This document shows positions 35,923-47,050 of a stretch of DNA of 64,000 nucleotides, one piece after another. The notes below the pieces were generated by a model that saw only the letters and a list, made by a program, of their open reading frames with translations, was not told where the DNA came from and did not search any database. The DNA lies in the NCBI RefSeq assembly GCF_011762485.1, contig NZ_JAAKGI010000007.1:124001-188000 (forward strand). Direction: 5' to 3'. This DNA comes from Yeosuana marina. Its GTDB lineage: Bacteria > Bacteroidota > Bacteroidia > Flavobacteriales > Flavobacteriaceae. Every line of letters begins with the position of its first letter. The first letter of the stretch is position 1. The position numbers were made by a program, and so were the translations under genes.

Positions 35923-37995
35923 ATGAAAAAATACACTTTATTATTTATAGCATTATTAGGAATATGTCAAATTTTTCAAGCTCAGGAAGACAAATACCAA
36001 TGGTTAGAAGAAGTTGATGGTAAAAAAGCATTGGAGTTTGTTAACAACCAAAGCAAAGCTACTTTTGAAAAATTGAGTAAAGAAAAGGACTATCAAGATA
36101 TTTATGATAAAAGTTTAGCAATCTATAATTCTAATGAAAGAATAGCCTATCCAACTATCCGTGGAACCTACGTTTACAATTTCTGGAGAGACAAAGACCA
36201 TGTAAGAGGAATATGGAGAAGATCTCCTCTAGAAAACTACACGAATGGAAATCCAGTTTGGGAAACGCTTCTTGATATAGATGAACTTTCGAAAAAGGAC
36301 GATATAAAATGGGTATACAAAGGAAGTAGCGGGTTATATCCTGATTATAGTCATTTTTTAATTAGGCTATCTAAAGGAGGTGGTGATGCTGTTGTTATTA
36401 AAGAGTTTGATACAGAAACAAAATCATTTCTTGAAGACGGATTTTATCTGCCAGAGTCCAAAGGTTATGCAAGTTATGTAAATGAAAATACGTTGATTGT
36501 TTCAACCGATTTTGGAGAAGGCACCATGACTACTTCAGGATATCCAAGTCAAGTGAAACTTTGGAAACGTGGGACTCCATTAAAAGATGCGCAACTAATT
36601 TATAAGGGAGAACCCTCTGATGTAAGTACTAATGGATATGTAATGCGTGATGATGAAAAAGGCTATATAGTGATTGACCGGTCACCATCTTTTTTTACAG
36701 ATTTAAAGTTCATTTGGACAAATAATAAAATCATAAAACTAGACATTCCCGATGATGCGAGTACAAAAGGTATTTTAAACAATCAATTTATTATTCAATT
36801 GAAATCTGATTGGACAGTTAATTCTAAAACCTATAAAATTGGAACACTTTTAAGTCTTAATTTTACTGAATTATTAAAAGGGAATAAGGAAGTTCAAGTA
36901 ATTATTGAACCCGATGAATTTTCAAGTATTTCACAGGTTTCAATGACCAAGAATAAATTATTAGTCAACCTTTTATCTAATGTTATTAGCCAATTGCACA
37001 TCTATTCATTTGATGACGGAAAATGGATTAATGAAAAAGTAAAAGCACCCGATTTTGGAACTATTTCTATTGTCGCTACCAATGACCTTTCAGACCAGTA
37101 TTATTTTAATTTTATGAACTTTATTACGCCATCTACCTTATATTCTGCTAATGCAAGTAACAACACTTTTAAAGTTTATCAATCGTTACCTGCGTTTTTT
37201 GACGCTAGTAAATATGCAGTAAAACAATACAAAGCAAAATCAAAAGATGGCACGATGATTCCTTATTTTATGATAGCCGCTAAAGACATGAAAAATGACA
37301 GAACAAATCCAACTCTTGTATATGCTTATGGTGGCTTTGAAGTATCTGAACAACCCTTTTACTCTGCAACTTTTGGCACAGCCTGGCTAGAAAAAGGTGG
37401 TGTTTTTGTATTAGCTAATATTCGTGGTGGTGGTGAATATGGCCCAAAATGGCACCAAGATGGAATGAAAGAAAAACGACAAAATGTATTTGACGATTTA
37501 TATGCCGTATCTGAAGACTTGATAGCTAAAAACATAACTACACCAAAACATTTAGGCGTTATGGGTGGAAGTAATGGCGGCTTATTAGTTGGAGTTGCAT
37601 TCACGCAACGTCCAGACTTATACAATGCGGTGGTGTGTCAAGTACCGTTGCTCGATATGCAACGCTATAATAAACTGTTAGCAGGAGCCAGTTGGATGGG
37701 AGAGTATGGAAATCCTGATATTCCTGAAGAATGGGAATACATCAAAAAATATTCACCTTATCATAATCTTAAAGAAGGAATGGACTATCCTGAAGTGTTC
37801 TTTTACACATCTACCCGTGATGATAGAGTGCATCCTGGACATGCCAGAAAAATGGTAGCTAAAATGAATGATATGGGATACAAAACATATTATTATGAAA
37901 ATACAGAAGGAGGACATGCAGGCAGTTCAACGAATGAACAAAGTGCTAAAATGAATGCTATGACGTTTTCTTATTTATTGATGAAGCTCAAGTAG
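35923..37995 (+). CDS. Prolyl oligopeptidase-family serine peptidase (S9A), exported
   Basis: The start is taken at the ATG at 35923; an upstream TTG is in frame. The 690-residue protein has a signal peptide (~1-22) and a seven-bladed propeller at ~70-410. The catalytic alpha/beta domain has nucleophile Ser550 in GGSNGG, acid in STRDDRVHPGHARKM and His in EGGHAGSS. Sequence IRGGGEYGPKWHQDGM is characteristic of S9A. It cleaves short peptides after Pro or similar residues in the periplasm. It ends at a strong bidirectional terminator shared with glyA. Confidence 0.93.
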   Translation: MKKYTLLFIALLGICQIFQAQEDKYQWLEEVDGKKALEFVNNQSKATFEKLSKEKDYQDIYDKSLAIYNSNERIAYPTIRGTYVYNFWRDKDHVRGIWRRSPLENYTNGNPVWETLLDIDELSKKDDIKWVYKGSSGLYPDYSHFLIRLSKGGGDAVVIKEFDTETKSFLEDGFYLPESKGYASYVNENTLIVSTDFGEGTMTTSGYPSQVKLWKRGTPLKDAQLIYKGEPSDVSTNGYVMRDDEKGYIVIDRSPSFFTDLKFIWTNNKIIKLDIPDDASTKGILNNQFIIQLKSDWTVNSKTYKIGTLLSLNFTELLKGNKEVQVIIEPDEFSSISQVSMTKNKLLVNLLSNVISQLHIYSFDDGKWINEKVKAPDFGTISIVATNDLSDQYYFNFMNFITPSTLYSANASNNTFKVYQSLPAFFDASKYAVKQYKAKSKDGTMIPYFMIAAKDMKNDRTNPTLVYAYGGFEVSEQPFYSATFGTAWLEKGGVFVLANIRGGGEYGPKWHQDGMKEKRQNVFDDLYAVSEDLIAKNITTPKHLGVMGGSNGGLLVGVAFTQRPDLYNAVVCQVPLLDMQRYNKLLAGASWMGEYGNPDIPEEWEYIKKYSPYHNLKEGMDYPEVFFYTSTRDDRVHPGHARKMVAKMNDMGYKTYYYENTEGGHAGSSTNEQSAKMNAMTFSYLLMKLK

Positions 37996-38041
37996 TACAA
38001 TTTCGTTTGATTGATTTCATAAAATATTAATGACTTAAAAC

Positions 38042-38070
38042 AAAAAATCCTGCATTATGCAGGATTTTTT
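38042..38070. terminator. Bidirectional intrinsic terminator between the S9 peptidase and glyA
   Basis: A perfect 13-bp stem, AAAAAATCCTGCA / TGCAGGATTTTTT, has a TTA loop, with A- and T-runs making it work on both strands. It lies between the converging stop codons at 37995 and 38092. Confidence 0.9.
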
Positions 38071-38091
38071 TATTTTAAATAAAGCTAAAAC

Positions 38092-39363
38092 CTATACAAA
38101 TAAAGGTTTTCCCTTCATCATAGCATTCACTTTAGTTTTTACAGATTCTAAAACCGCTTCGTCTTCAAAATTGGTAATCACTTCATCAATTAAGTCAACA
38201 ATCCCTGCCATATCTGCTTCTTTTAAACCTCTGGTGGTAATGGCCGCTGTACCTACACGGATTCCTGAGGTCACAAACGGTGATTTATCATCAAATGGTA
38301 CCATGTTTTTATTCACCGTAATATCAGCTTTGACTAAAGCTTGCTCAGCATCTTTACCTGAAATGTTTTTATTACGCAAATCAATCAACATCATGTGATT
38401 ATCGGTCCCACCCGAAATAATATTATAGCCTTTACCTACTAAGGCTTTGGCCATAGAATCAGCATTCTGTTTAACTTGCAAAATATAGTGTAAAAACTCA
38501 TCGGTTAAGGCTTCTCCAAATGCAATGGCTTTGGCTGCAATAATATGTTCTAACGGGCCTCCTTGATTTCCTGGAAATACTGCAGAATCTAACAACGACG
38601 ACATTTTACGTAAGCTTCCGTTTTTTAAAGTAATACCAAATGGATTATCAAAATCTTGTCCCATCATTATCATACCTCCTCTTGGACCTCTTAGCGTCTT
38701 ATGAGTTGTTGTTGTAACAATATGACAATGTGGCAATGGATCATTTAAAATACCTTTAGCAATCAATCCTGCTGGATGTGAAATATCAGCTAACAAAATA
38801 GCGCCAACGCTATCAGATATCACTCTAAATCGTTTAAAATCGATATCACGAGAATACGCCGAAGCTCCGGCTATAATTAACTTAGGTTGCTCTTTCGTTG
38901 CAATCTCTTGAATTTTATCATAATTTAAAACCCCTGTCTCCTGCTCTACACCGTAAAACACTGGATTATATAGTTTTCCTGAAAAGTTAACTGGCGAGCC
39001 ATGGGTTAAATGCCCTCCGTGAGATAAATCAAATCCTAAAATTTTATCACCAGGCGTTAAACACGCATGGTAAACTGCTGTATTAGCTTGACTACCAGAA
39101 TGTGGTTGCACATTTACATACGCCGCATTAAACAAGGTTTTTGCTCTATCAATAGCAATTTGCTCCACTTCATCCACAACTTCACAACCACCATAATAAC
39201 GCTTTCCCGGATAACCTTCTGCATATTTGTTGGTTAGCACAGAGCCAGCCGCCTCCATGACTTGATTGCTCACAAAATTCTCAGATGCAATGAGTTCAAT
39301 TCCGTGTAATTGTCGTTCTTTTTCTGCCTGTATTAATTCAAAAATTTGTTCGTCGCGTTGCAT
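38092..39363 (-). CDS. glyA: Serine hydroxymethyltransferase
   Basis: A 423-residue PLP enzyme that interconverts serine and glycine with tetrahydrofolate, the main source of one-carbon units. Signatures: [38 protein letters not shown]-binding Lys222 in [15 protein letters not shown], and [12 protein letters not shown]. Full length. It is divergent from the fumarylacetoacetase gene; a TAnnTTTG element lies 30 bases upstream. Confidence 0.97.
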   Translation of the reverse strand: MQRDEQIFELIQAEKERQLHGIELIASENFVSNQVMEAAGSVLTNKYAEGYPGKRYYGGCEVVDEVEQIAIDRAKTLFNAAYVNVQPHSGSQANTAVYHACLTPGDKILGFDLSHGGHLTHGSPVNFSGKLYNPVFYGVEQETGVLNYDKIQEIATKEQPKLIIAGASAYSRDIDFKRFRVISDSVGAILLADISHPAGLIAKGILNDPLPHCHIVTTTTHKTLRGPRGGMIMMGQDFDNPFGITLKNGSLRKMSSLLDSAVFPGNQGGPLEHIIAAKAIAFGEALTDEFLHYILQVKQNADSMAKALVGKGYNIISGGTDNHMMLIDLRNKNISGKDAEQALVKADITVNKNMVPFDDKSPFVTSGIRVGTAAITTRGLKEADMAGIVDLIDEVITNFEDEAVLESVKTKVNAMMKGKPLFV

Positions 39364-39392
39364 ATAATTATAAAATCAAGTTAAATATTCGG

Positions 39393-39400
39393 CAAAAATA
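39393..39400 (-). promoter_or_regulatory. Putative -7 promoter element of glyA
   Basis: The minus strand reads TATTTTTG, matching TAnnTTTG, with a TTTG at 39424-39427 (23 bases upstream rather than about 19). It would place the start of transcription about 25 bases before the glyA ATG. Confidence 0.4.
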
Positions 39401-39524
39401 GGAAATTGATTAGTTAAATACGTCAAAAAACATATATTTACTCTCAAGTTTTTAACCATTTTATTAACGGTTGAAAGAAACCTATTTTTTAAGTATTTTT
39501 TTCTATTAAAATGAAAAAAATGTG

Positions 39525-39532
39525 TAGGTTTG
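39525..39532 (+). promoter_or_regulatory. Putative -7 promoter element of the fumarylacetoacetase gene
   Basis: TAGGTTTG matches TAnnTTTG, 34 bases before the start codon; the -33 area is a T-run without a clear TTTG. Confidence 0.45.
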
Positions 39533-39566
39533 AATATTATTCAATAAAATAATAAACATATAAGTT

Positions 39567-40850
39567 ATGTCTATATCCGCTAACAATCCAGATAGAAAAT
39601 CGTGGTTACACGTCGATAAAAATTCTGATTTCCCTATTCAGAACATACCCTTTGGTGTGTTTTTAACGCGTGATGATATCATTACTATTGGAACACGTAT
39701 TGGGGATACCGCTATTGATCTTGGGGCCCTACATCAATTAGGCTATTTTGATGGCATTCCGCTCACCGACGATATTTTTCTTCAAGACACTTTGAATGAT
39801 TTTATAGCCGATGGAAGAAAAACATGGAGAGCTGTAAGAAATAGAATTGCTGAAATTTTTGATTCTGACAACAATACCCTTAAAGATAACAAGCAAAATA
39901 AAGAGATTGTCTTATTTAGATTGGATGAAATTGAAATGCAACTGCCCATTCAGATAGGTGATTATACCGATTTTTATTCAAGTATCGAACATGCAACAAA
40001 TGTAGGCAGTATGTTTAGAGATCCTGACAATGCATTGCTGCCAAACTGGTTACATATTCCAGTAGGCTATCATGGTAGAAGTTCATCTGTCATCCCTTCT
40101 GGCATTCCAGTACACAGACCACAAGGACAAACGTTTCCAGAAGGAGCCAAAGAACCTGTTTTCGGTCCTTCAAAACTTGTAGATTTTGAATTAGAAATGG
40201 CTTTTATTACGACAGATGCTAACGATTTAGGAGAACCAATTCCTATTGGAGAAGCAGAAGAATATATATTTGGTTTAGTGTTATTGAATGACTGGAGTGC
40301 GCGCGATATTCAAAAGTGGGAATATGTGCCTTTAGGCCCATTTTTAGCTAAAAACTTTGCGACCTCTATTTCACCATGGATAGTAACTCTTGATGCCTTA
40401 GAGCCTTACAGAGTTGAAAGTCCGAAACCTTTAAAGCCACAATTGGATTATTTAAAATATAAGGGAAAGAAAAGTTTCGACATTCATTTAGAAGTTGCTA
40501 TACGTCCCAAAGGAGCAAAAGAAACCATTGTTACCAATTCTAACTTTAAGTATATGTATTGGAATATGTCTCAGCAGTTGGCACATCATACCGTTAATGG
40601 ATGCCCTGTAAATTCAGGCGACCTTATGGGAAGTGGTACTATTTCTGGACCAACACCAGAATCTTATGGTTCTATGCTTGAACTAACCTGGAGAGGTGAA
40701 AAACCTATTATCATGAAAGATGGTTCTGAACGTAAATTTATCAATGATAATGACACCGTTATCATGCGTGGGCATTGTGAAAAAGATGGTACCAGAATAG
40801 GTTTTGGTGAAGTATCAACTAAATTATTACCTATTTACAAGAAAAAATAA
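39567..40850 (+). CDS. fahA: Fumarylacetoacetase
   Basis: A 427-residue enzyme for the last step of tyrosine and homogentisate breakdown, splitting fumarylacetoacetate to fumarate and acetoacetate. The N-terminal SH3-like part holds NIPFGVF. The catalytic part holds DFYSSIEHATNVGSMFRD, VGYHGRSSS (active-site His), VDFELEMAF (metal Glu pair) and NDWSARDIQKWEYVPLGPFLAKNF. Length is that of the eukaryote-like bacterial form. No other tyrosine-pathway gene is in the window. It is divergent from glyA. Confidence 0.96.
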   Translation: MSISANNPDRKSWLHVDKNSDFPIQNIPFGVFLTRDDIITIGTRIGDTAIDLGALHQLGYFDGIPLTDDIFLQDTLNDFIADGRKTWRAVRNRIAEIFDSDNNTLKDNKQNKEIVLFRLDEIEMQLPIQIGDYTDFYSSIEHATNVGSMFRDPDNALLPNWLHIPVGYHGRSSSVIPSGIPVHRPQGQTFPEGAKEPVFGPSKLVDFELEMAFITTDANDLGEPIPIGEAEEYIFGLVLLNDWSARDIQKWEYVPLGPFLAKNFATSISPWIVTLDALEPYRVESPKPLKPQLDYLKYKGKKSFDIHLEVAIRPKGAKETIVTNSNFKYMYWNMSQQLAHHTVNGCPVNSGDLMGSGTISGPTPESYGSMLELTWRGEKPIIMKDGSERKFINDNDTVIMRGHCEKDGTRIGFGEVSTKLLPIYKKK

Positions 40851-40975
40851 GAAATTTCATATAAAAAATTAAAATATATTACATTTAATCGTATTTATTA
40901 GCTTTTAATCCGTTTTATTAGTATTTTGGCACCACTATTGGAAGGATATTCCAATTATTCAAAATCTTATAGAAC

Positions 40976-42157
40976 ATGAAGAAAATTTTACTTATCACAA
41001 CGTTTATTACCCTGTTAATATCTTGTAGTACTAGAAAACAAGTTGAAAAGTCTATTAATACTGGTAATTATGATAAAGCTATTTCTGATGCTTTAGATAA
41101 ACTTGATACAAATAAAAGCAAAAAAAGTAAGCAAGATTATATAGTAATGCTCAAAGATGCTTATGTAAAAGCTGTTGAGAGAGATTTAAACAGCATTTCT
41201 TTTCTTAAAAAAGATAATAATCCTGAATACTATCAGAAAATTTATGAAACCTATCAAGATTTAAAGTCTAGACAGGAGGCTATTAAACCATTTATGCCAC
41301 TTCAATTAAATGGAAAAACAATTAATTTTAAATTTAATGATTATACAAATGAAATTCTTAGTTCTAGGGATAAGGCCTCTGATTATTTATATGAAAAGGG
41401 TCTTAAGCTTTTGGATTCTGATTCCAAAGCCAACATAAGAGACGCTTACGATATTTACAATTATATAGAATCTATAAATCCTAATTTTGAAAAAACAAGG
41501 GAATTTATGGAAGAAGCCCATGCAAGAGGTACCAATTATGTGATTGTTAGTATAGAAAATCAAACCAATCAAATAATCCCTAATAGATTGGAAGCAGATT
41601 TATTAAACTTTGATACCTATGGTTTAAACCAATTCTGGACGGTCTACCATGCTGCTAAAGATCCTAATATTAGTTATGATTATGCAATGGAACTTCAATT
41701 AAAACGTATTAATATTTCTCCTGAACAAATTAAAGAAAAAGAAATACAACGTGAACGAGAGATTGTAGATGGCTGGGAATACAAATTAGATAGAAAAGGG
41801 AATGTAGTAAAAGATAGTTTAGGTAATGATATTAAATTAGATAAAATAGTCACTGTCAAAGCTCGATTTTCTGAATTTACCCAAGTAAAATCAACTCAGG
41901 TTATTGGTAATGTGGTTTATATTGATTTAAAATCAAATCAAGTTGTAGACACGTTTACGATTGATAGTGAGTTTGTTTTTCAAAACATATATGCTGCCTA
42001 CAGAGGAAATAAAAATGCCTTAACCAAAGAAGACCTCGGGTTGCTTAATAACAGACGTATCCCCTTTCCATCAAACGAACAAATGGTTTATGATACTGGT
42101 GAAGATCTAAAACACAAGCTCAAAAAAATTATAACTTCTTATAGAATGAGAACCTAG
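40976..42157 (+). CDS. Lipoprotein with TPR-like helical N-terminal part, unknown
   Basis: A 393-residue protein with lipobox LISCS (Cys ~17). Residues ~20-190 are helical with a TPR-like pattern (INTGNYDKAISDALDKL, KANIRDAYDIYNYIESINPNFEKT). The rest is beta-rich and charged (NYVIVSIENQTNQIIPNRLEADLL, VVYIDLKSNQVVDTFTIDSEFVF). I do not recognise a named family beyond an uncharacterised Bacteroidota lipoprotein group. It is a single gene convergent with ppk2. Confidence 0.65.
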   Translation: MKKILLITTFITLLISCSTRKQVEKSINTGNYDKAISDALDKLDTNKSKKSKQDYIVMLKDAYVKAVERDLNSISFLKKDNNPEYYQKIYETYQDLKSRQEAIKPFMPLQLNGKTINFKFNDYTNEILSSRDKASDYLYEKGLKLLDSDSKANIRDAYDIYNYIESINPNFEKTREFMEEAHARGTNYVIVSIENQTNQIIPNRLEADLLNFDTYGLNQFWTVYHAAKDPNISYDYAMELQLKRINISPEQIKEKEIQREREIVDGWEYKLDRKGNVVKDSLGNDIKLDKIVTVKARFSEFTQVKSTQVIGNVVYIDLKSNQVVDTFTIDSEFVFQNIYAAYRGNKNALTKEDLGLLNNRRIPFPSNEQMVYDTGEDLKHKLKKIITSYRMRT

Positions 42158-42239
42158 CAAAAAAATAAGAACCTTGTGTGTCAATAGATATCATGGTTAA
42201 TAAAGAGATCATAGTATATCAAGATTATAAAAATAAAAT

Positions 42240-43046
42240 CTAATATTTCTCAGGCACAAACGTCTGGTAATTCATAGGTGGACGCACGTAAGCTTTATAA
42301 TCTGGTAGGTCTGGAAGTTCAACAGGTTTTAAATCCATTTTTTCATGAGGAATCTGACTTAAAACATGACTTATGCAGTTTAAGCGTGCTTTTTTCTTAT
42401 TGTCTGCATTCACGACAAACCAAGGTACCTGCTTCGTATCGGTATGTGCAAACATATTGTCTTTAGCTTTTGAATACTCTAACCATCTAGAGCGCGATTC
42501 TAAATCCATAGGGCTAAATTTCCAACGCTTTAATGGATTACTTATTCGATTTTTAAAACGCTTCTCTTGCTCTTCATCACTTACTGAAAACCAGTATTTT
42601 AAAAGGATTGTTCCAGATCTAACCAGCATCCGCTCAAACTCTGGGCAAGATCTTAAAAATTCATTGTATTCTTCATCAGTACAGAATCCCATCACCTTTT
42701 CTACTCCTGCTCTATTATACCAACTTCTATCAAAAAGGACCATCTCGCCAGCAGCAGGTAAATAAGGTACAAAGCGCTGAAAATACCATTGTGTTTTTTC
42801 TCGTTCAGTTGGCACCCCTAAGGCAACCACCTTACATACCCGAGGGTTTAAAGGCTCCATAAAACGTTTTATAGTACCTCCTTTTCCTGAGGCATCCCTA
42901 CCTTCAAAAATGATAACTACTTTTAATCCTTGTTTTTTTACCCATTCTTGAAGATGAACAAGCTCTTCATGCAGGATAGCTAGTTCTTTATCATAATTAA
43001 ATGGTTTACTATTTGAAGCGTCTGTACTTGATTTTTTCATACACAC
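42240..43046 (-). CDS. ppk2: Polyphosphate kinase 2
   Basis: A 268-residue PPK2 enzyme that transfers phosphate between polyphosphate and nucleotides. Walker A is FEGRDASGKGGTIKRF (Lys55), followed by REKTQWYFQRFVPYLPAAGE and Walker B FDRSWYNRAGVE. A lid module lies around SDEEQEKRFKNRISNPLKRWKFSPMD. It has a single domain, so belongs to the short class (NDP- or NMP-preferring subclasses not separable by eye). It is convergent with the 40976 lipoprotein gene. Confidence 0.93.
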   Translation of the reverse strand: MCMKKSSTDASNSKPFNYDKELAILHEELVHLQEWVKKQGLKVVIIFEGRDASGKGGTIKRFMEPLNPRVCKVVALGVPTEREKTQWYFQRFVPYLPAAGEMVLFDRSWYNRAGVEKVMGFCTDEEYNEFLRSCPEFERMLVRSGTILLKYWFSVSDEEQEKRFKNRISNPLKRWKFSPMDLESRSRWLEYSKAKDNMFAHTDTKQVPWFVVNADNKKKARLNCISHVLSQIPHEKMDLKPVELPDLPDYKAYVRPPMNYQTFVPEKY

Positions 43047-43081
43047 AAGTTAACAAAAAATGAAAAAAGAAGAATGATTTT

Positions 43082-43711
43082 TTATTTCTTTTCAATCCAC
43101 CAAGCCCATAATACAAATAGCCACATTAAATTTGCAGACCAAGCTACTGCCATAACAGATGGAGGTGGCGGTCCAAATACATTCATAAAATGAATCACTA
43201 AAAACGCAATGACCAAAGACCAAAACGCTATCTTACGTTTAATGTCTACTGTTTTGTAGTATAAAAAAACACCACCTAAAAAGAGTCCTGTTTCTAAAAT
43301 AATTTCAATTATTGATGAATTCCATAAACCCAAACCTACTTTTAAATCTGTAAACGGAGTCAATGGCAAATCTGGTCTGTGAGTTAAAAAATCTAAAATC
43401 CAATGACTAAAAACTAAACTTCCTAACAATAAAGAAGACTTCTTATTTTTTGTAATTATAAAATATAAAACACCAAATAGAATTGCCCAAACCAATGACA
43501 TTAACAAACTATGTGAAAAGGGATATGATGTAAAATTAATTGGCGTTAATGACGTATTTCCAAGGTCTATTTCAAAAGTTTCAATACCTAATAACACAAA
43601 AATTGGCCATAATAAATCTAAAAACTGAGCTGCAATAAATAACATTGCAAGCGATGGAAGCTTATCTATTTTTTTTGCCCCATAACCCAAACCAAAATGT
43701 CCTATAAACAT
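43082..43711 (-). CDS. Polytopic membrane protein, unknown
   Basis: A 209-residue protein with about six hydrophobic helices. The N-terminus MFIGHFGLGYGAKK and an HSLLMSLVW segment with LVFSHWILDFLTHRPDLP resemble the YdjM/metal-dependent membrane hydrolase group, which conserves H and D residues in membrane-embedded positions. That suggests, but does not prove, an enzymatic role. It lies 35 bases upstream of ppk2 on the same strand, so they may be co-transcribed. Confidence 0.65.
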   Translation of the reverse strand: MFIGHFGLGYGAKKIDKLPSLAMLFIAAQFLDLLWPIFVLLGIETFEIDLGNTSLTPINFTSYPFSHSLLMSLVWAILFGVLYFIITKNKKSSLLLGSLVFSHWILDFLTHRPDLPLTPFTDLKVGLGLWNSSIIEIILETGLFLGGVFLYYKTVDIKRKIAFWSLVIAFLVIHFMNVFGPPPPSVMAVAWSANLMWLFVLWAWWIEKK

Positions 43712-43828
43712 AATCTAAGATCAATGAAAAATAAATATAATAAGTTTCAATAAATTTTATAATATTATTTTAAAATTTATTTACAGCTAACTCCTTTATT
43801 ATCAGAATTAAACAACCTCAATAACATG

Positions 43829-44218
43829 TCACGCAAATGCAGCTAAATCTACAGTATTTATGTCACCATGAGAATAATGCGCTACCACTACTCCATTTTT
43901 AATCACTAATAATTGAGGGGATTCATGAATCACCTGAAATTGTTGAGCTATTTGATTGGAAACATCTCTATAACTAATCAAATCTAAATAATATAAGTCA
44001 AATGTATTCTCTGAAAAATCATAATCATTTTCAAATTGCTTCTTAACCATTCTACTAATACCACATCTGGTAGAATGTTTAAAAATCAACTGTGGTTTTG
44101 TTTTAGAAATCTCCTTAATCTCATCCAATTGAGACATAGTTGATAACGTAATCCAAGGCAACTCATTAGTGTTTTTAGAAGAAGATGAACTGTTAAATAG
44201 CTTGTTAAATAGTCCCAT
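43829..44218 (-). CDS. ytxJ: YtxJ-type bacilliredoxin-like protein
   Basis: The start is taken at the internal ATG (MGLFNKLFN); the longer frame would add 22 residues that match nothing. The 129-residue thioredoxin-fold protein has PQLIFKHSTRCGISRMV, with a single redox Cys as in the monothiol bacilliredoxins of the bacillithiol system, then the cis-Pro segment HESPQLLVI. It would reduce mixed disulphides between proteins and bacillithiol in the cytosol. Bacillithiol synthesis genes are not in the window. It is divergent from clpB. Confidence 0.85.
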   Translation of the reverse strand: MGLFNKLFNSSSSSKNTNELPWITLSTMSQLDEIKEISKTKPQLIFKHSTRCGISRMVKKQFENDYDFSENTFDLYYLDLISYRDVSNQIAQQFQVIHESPQLLVIKNGVVVAHYSHGDINTVDLAAFA

Positions 44219-44376
44219 ATATTGTAATTTATATACGCTTAAGTCGTAATCTTTTTTTAATCTTACAAACTGACTAAAAGTCACGTTATTATTGAGTTAA
44301 ACTGTCTTTTTGTCGCTTAAATTCTATTGGTAAGGTTATTGACCTAGACAGAATACAAAGAAAAACAAATAATATT

Positions 44377-46986
44377 ATGAACTTAAATAATTATACAATA
44401 AAATCGCAAGAAGCTATTCAGCAAGCACAACAACTTGCTCAAAGTTTCGGTCATCAACAAATAGAAAATGAGCATATTTTTAAAGCGCTTTTCGAGGTTG
44501 ATGAAAACGTACTCCCATTCATTTTAAAAAAACTGAATGTTAATGTTACTATTTTAGAACAGGCCCTTGACAAACAAATAGAAAGTTTTCCAAAAGTTTC
44601 TGGTACCGATATTATGCTATCCAGAGAAGCTGGAAAGACACTAAACGAAGCGTCTATTATTGCTAAAAAAATGAAAGACGATTATGTGTCTGTTGAACAT
44701 TTAATCATTGCCATTTTTAAATCGAACAGCAAAATAGCTCAAATGCTGAAAGATCAAGGTGTTACCGAAAAAGGATTAATTGCTGCTATGGATGAACTAC
44801 GCCAAGGCAACAATGTAACGTCACAAAGTCAAGAAGAAACCTATAATGCACTTAACAAATACGCTAAAAATTTAAACCAAATGGCGAAAGATGGGAAACT
44901 TGATCCTGTTATTGGTCGTGATGAAGAAATACGCAGAATTCTTCAAATTTTATCACGAAGAACCAAAAATAATCCCATTTTAGTTGGTGAACCAGGAACC
45001 GGTAAAACAGCCATTGCAGAAGGGTTGGCACACAGAATTGTTGATGGAGACGTTCCCGAAAACTTAAAAGATAAGCAAATTTTTGCTTTAGATATGGGAG
45101 CTTTAATTGCTGGTGCCAAATACAAAGGTGAGTTTGAAGAACGACTAAAAGCCGTCATCAAAGAAGTAACAACGAGCGAAGGGGACATTGTACTGTTTAT
45201 TGATGAAATTCACACGCTTGTTGGAGCTGGTGGCGGACAAGGCGCTATGGATGCTGCCAATATTTTAAAACCAGCATTGGCGAGAGGTGAACTGCGTGCT
45301 ATTGGCGCGACTACTTTAGATGAGTACCAAAAGTATTTTGAAAAAGATAAAGCGTTAGAACGTCGTTTTCAAAAAGTGATGGTAGATGAGCCTGATACCG
45401 AGAGTGCTATTTCTATTTTACGTGGTATTAAAGAAAAATACGAAACACATCATAAAGTGCGTATTAAAGATGAAGCTATAATTGGTGCTGTTGAATTATC
45501 ACAACGTTACATTACCAATAGATTTTTACCTGACAAAGCTATTGATTTGATGGATGAAGCTGCCTCTAAATTACGTATGGAAATCAATTCTAAACCAGAA
45601 GAACTAGATGTTTTGGATAGAAAAATCATGCAGTTAGAGATTGAAATTGAAGCTATAAAACGCGAAAAAGATGAAGCTAAATTTAAAGTATTACGTTCAG
45701 ATTTAGCAAATATTAAAGAAGACAGAAACGAAATATACGCCAAATGGAAAAGCGAAAAAGAAGTCGTTGATAACATTCAAAATATAAAACAAAATATTGA
45801 GAATTATAAACTAGAAGCCGAACGCGCTGAACGTGATGGTGATTATGGTAAAGTAGCCGAATTACGTTACGGAAAAATCAAGGATTCTCAAGAGCAGTTA
45901 GAGCAATTACAAAAAACATTGCAAGAAAATCAATCTGGAAATTCACTTATTAAAGAAGAAGTGACTTATGACGACATTGCCGAAGTCGTTGCAAAATGGA
46001 CCGGAATTCCAGTGGTTAAAATGCTTCAGAGCGAACGTGAAAAACTTTTAAAGCTGGAAGACGAGCTTCACAAGCGAGTTATAGGTCAAGAGGAAGCTAT
46101 TATTGCTGTTAGTGATGCGGTAAGACGTAGCCGCGCCGGATTACAAAATCCACAAAAACCTATAGGAACCTTCCTGTTTTTAGGAACAACTGGTGTTGGT
46201 AAAACAGAACTTGCGAAAGCCCTGGCAGAATATCTTTTTGATGACGATAATGCCATGACAAGAATTGATATGAGTGAATATCAAGAACGTCATGCAGTGA
46301 GCCGATTAGTTGGTGCACCTCCAGGATATGTTGGTTATGATGAAGGTGGGCAATTAACTGAAGCCGTTAGAAGAAAACCATATTCTGTAATTCTTCTGGA
46401 TGAAATTGAAAAAGCACATCCAGATACGTTTAACATCTTGTTACAGGTATTAGATGAAGGTCGCTTAACAGACAACAAAGGTCGTATGGCCGATTTTAAA
46501 AACTCGATTATTATTATGACCTCTAATTTAGGAAGTCAGATGATTCAAGAACGTTTTGAATCTACTAAAGATGTTGAATCTGCTATTGAAGCCGCCAAAA
46601 TTGACGTTTTAGGCTTGTTAAAACAAACCATAAGACCCGAATTTTTAAATAGAATTGATGATACCATTATGTTCACACCACTTACGCAAGAAAATATTAT
46701 TGATATTGTGGGCTTACAAATAAAAGGAATTACCAAAATGATAGCTAAACAAGGAATCACTTTTGACGCAACTCAAGAGGCGATATCCTATTTAGCAAAA
46801 AAAGGATTTAATCCTGAATACGGCGCAAGACCAGTAAAACGAGTAATACAAAAAGAAGTATTAAATCAGTTAAGTAAAGAGATTTTATCTGGAAAAATAA
46901 CAACTGATAGTATTATTCTTTTAGATGCATTCGATAATCAATTAGTTTTTAGAAATCAAGGTGATTTAATTTCAAAAAAAGTATAA
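44377..46986 (+). CDS. clpB: ATP-dependent disaggregase ClpB
   Basis: An 869-residue hexameric AAA+ chaperone that rescues aggregated proteins with DnaK. It has a Clp N domain at ~1-145, first AAA domain with Walker A GEPGTGKT (204-211) and a long coiled-coil middle domain at ~405-530 ([27 protein letters not shown]...). The second AAA domain has Walker A GTTGVGKT near 607. The middle domain separates it from ClpA/ClpC. Full length. No heat-shock operator was recognised upstream. Confidence 0.97.
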   Translation: MNLNNYTIKSQEAIQQAQQLAQSFGHQQIENEHIFKALFEVDENVLPFILKKLNVNVTILEQALDKQIESFPKVSGTDIMLSREAGKTLNEASIIAKKMKDDYVSVEHLIIAIFKSNSKIAQMLKDQGVTEKGLIAAMDELRQGNNVTSQSQEETYNALNKYAKNLNQMAKDGKLDPVIGRDEEIRRILQILSRRTKNNPILVGEPGTGKTAIAEGLAHRIVDGDVPENLKDKQIFALDMGALIAGAKYKGEFEERLKAVIKEVTTSEGDIVLFIDEIHTLVGAGGGQGAMDAANILKPALARGELRAIGATTLDEYQKYFEKDKALERRFQKVMVDEPDTESAISILRGIKEKYETHHKVRIKDEAIIGAVELSQRYITNRFLPDKAIDLMDEAASKLRMEINSKPEELDVLDRKIMQLEIEIEAIKREKDEAKFKVLRSDLANIKEDRNEIYAKWKSEKEVVDNIQNIKQNIENYKLEAERAERDGDYGKVAELRYGKIKDSQEQLEQLQKTLQENQSGNSLIKEEVTYDDIAEVVAKWTGIPVVKMLQSEREKLLKLEDELHKRVIGQEEAIIAVSDAVRRSRAGLQNPQKPIGTFLFLGTTGVGKTELAKALAEYLFDDDNAMTRIDMSEYQERHAVSRLVGAPPGYVGYDEGGQLTEAVRRKPYSVILLDEIEKAHPDTFNILLQVLDEGRLTDNKGRMADFKNSIIIMTSNLGSQMIQERFESTKDVESAIEAAKIDVLGLLKQTIRPEFLNRIDDTIMFTPLTQENIIDIVGLQIKGITKMIAKQGITFDATQEAISYLAKKGFNPEYGARPVKRVIQKEVLNQLSKEILSGKITTDSIILLDAFDNQLVFRNQGDLISKKV

Positions 46987-47050
46987 TATGTTTTTTACAA
47001 ATGTAACAATTAGCTAAAAAAACAGTCTTTTAGTTGGTTGGTTAGTTAAA

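Noticed and set aside
42373..42765. A 130-codon plus-strand frame inside ppk2.
   Set aside because: Antisense to a highly conserved coding region; the encoded sequence has no domain pattern.
44290..44360. CTGTCT...AGACAG inverted repeat upstream of clpB as a heat-shock operator.
   Set aside because: The arms are only 6 bases and about 35 bases apart, and it does not resemble CIRCE or another known element.
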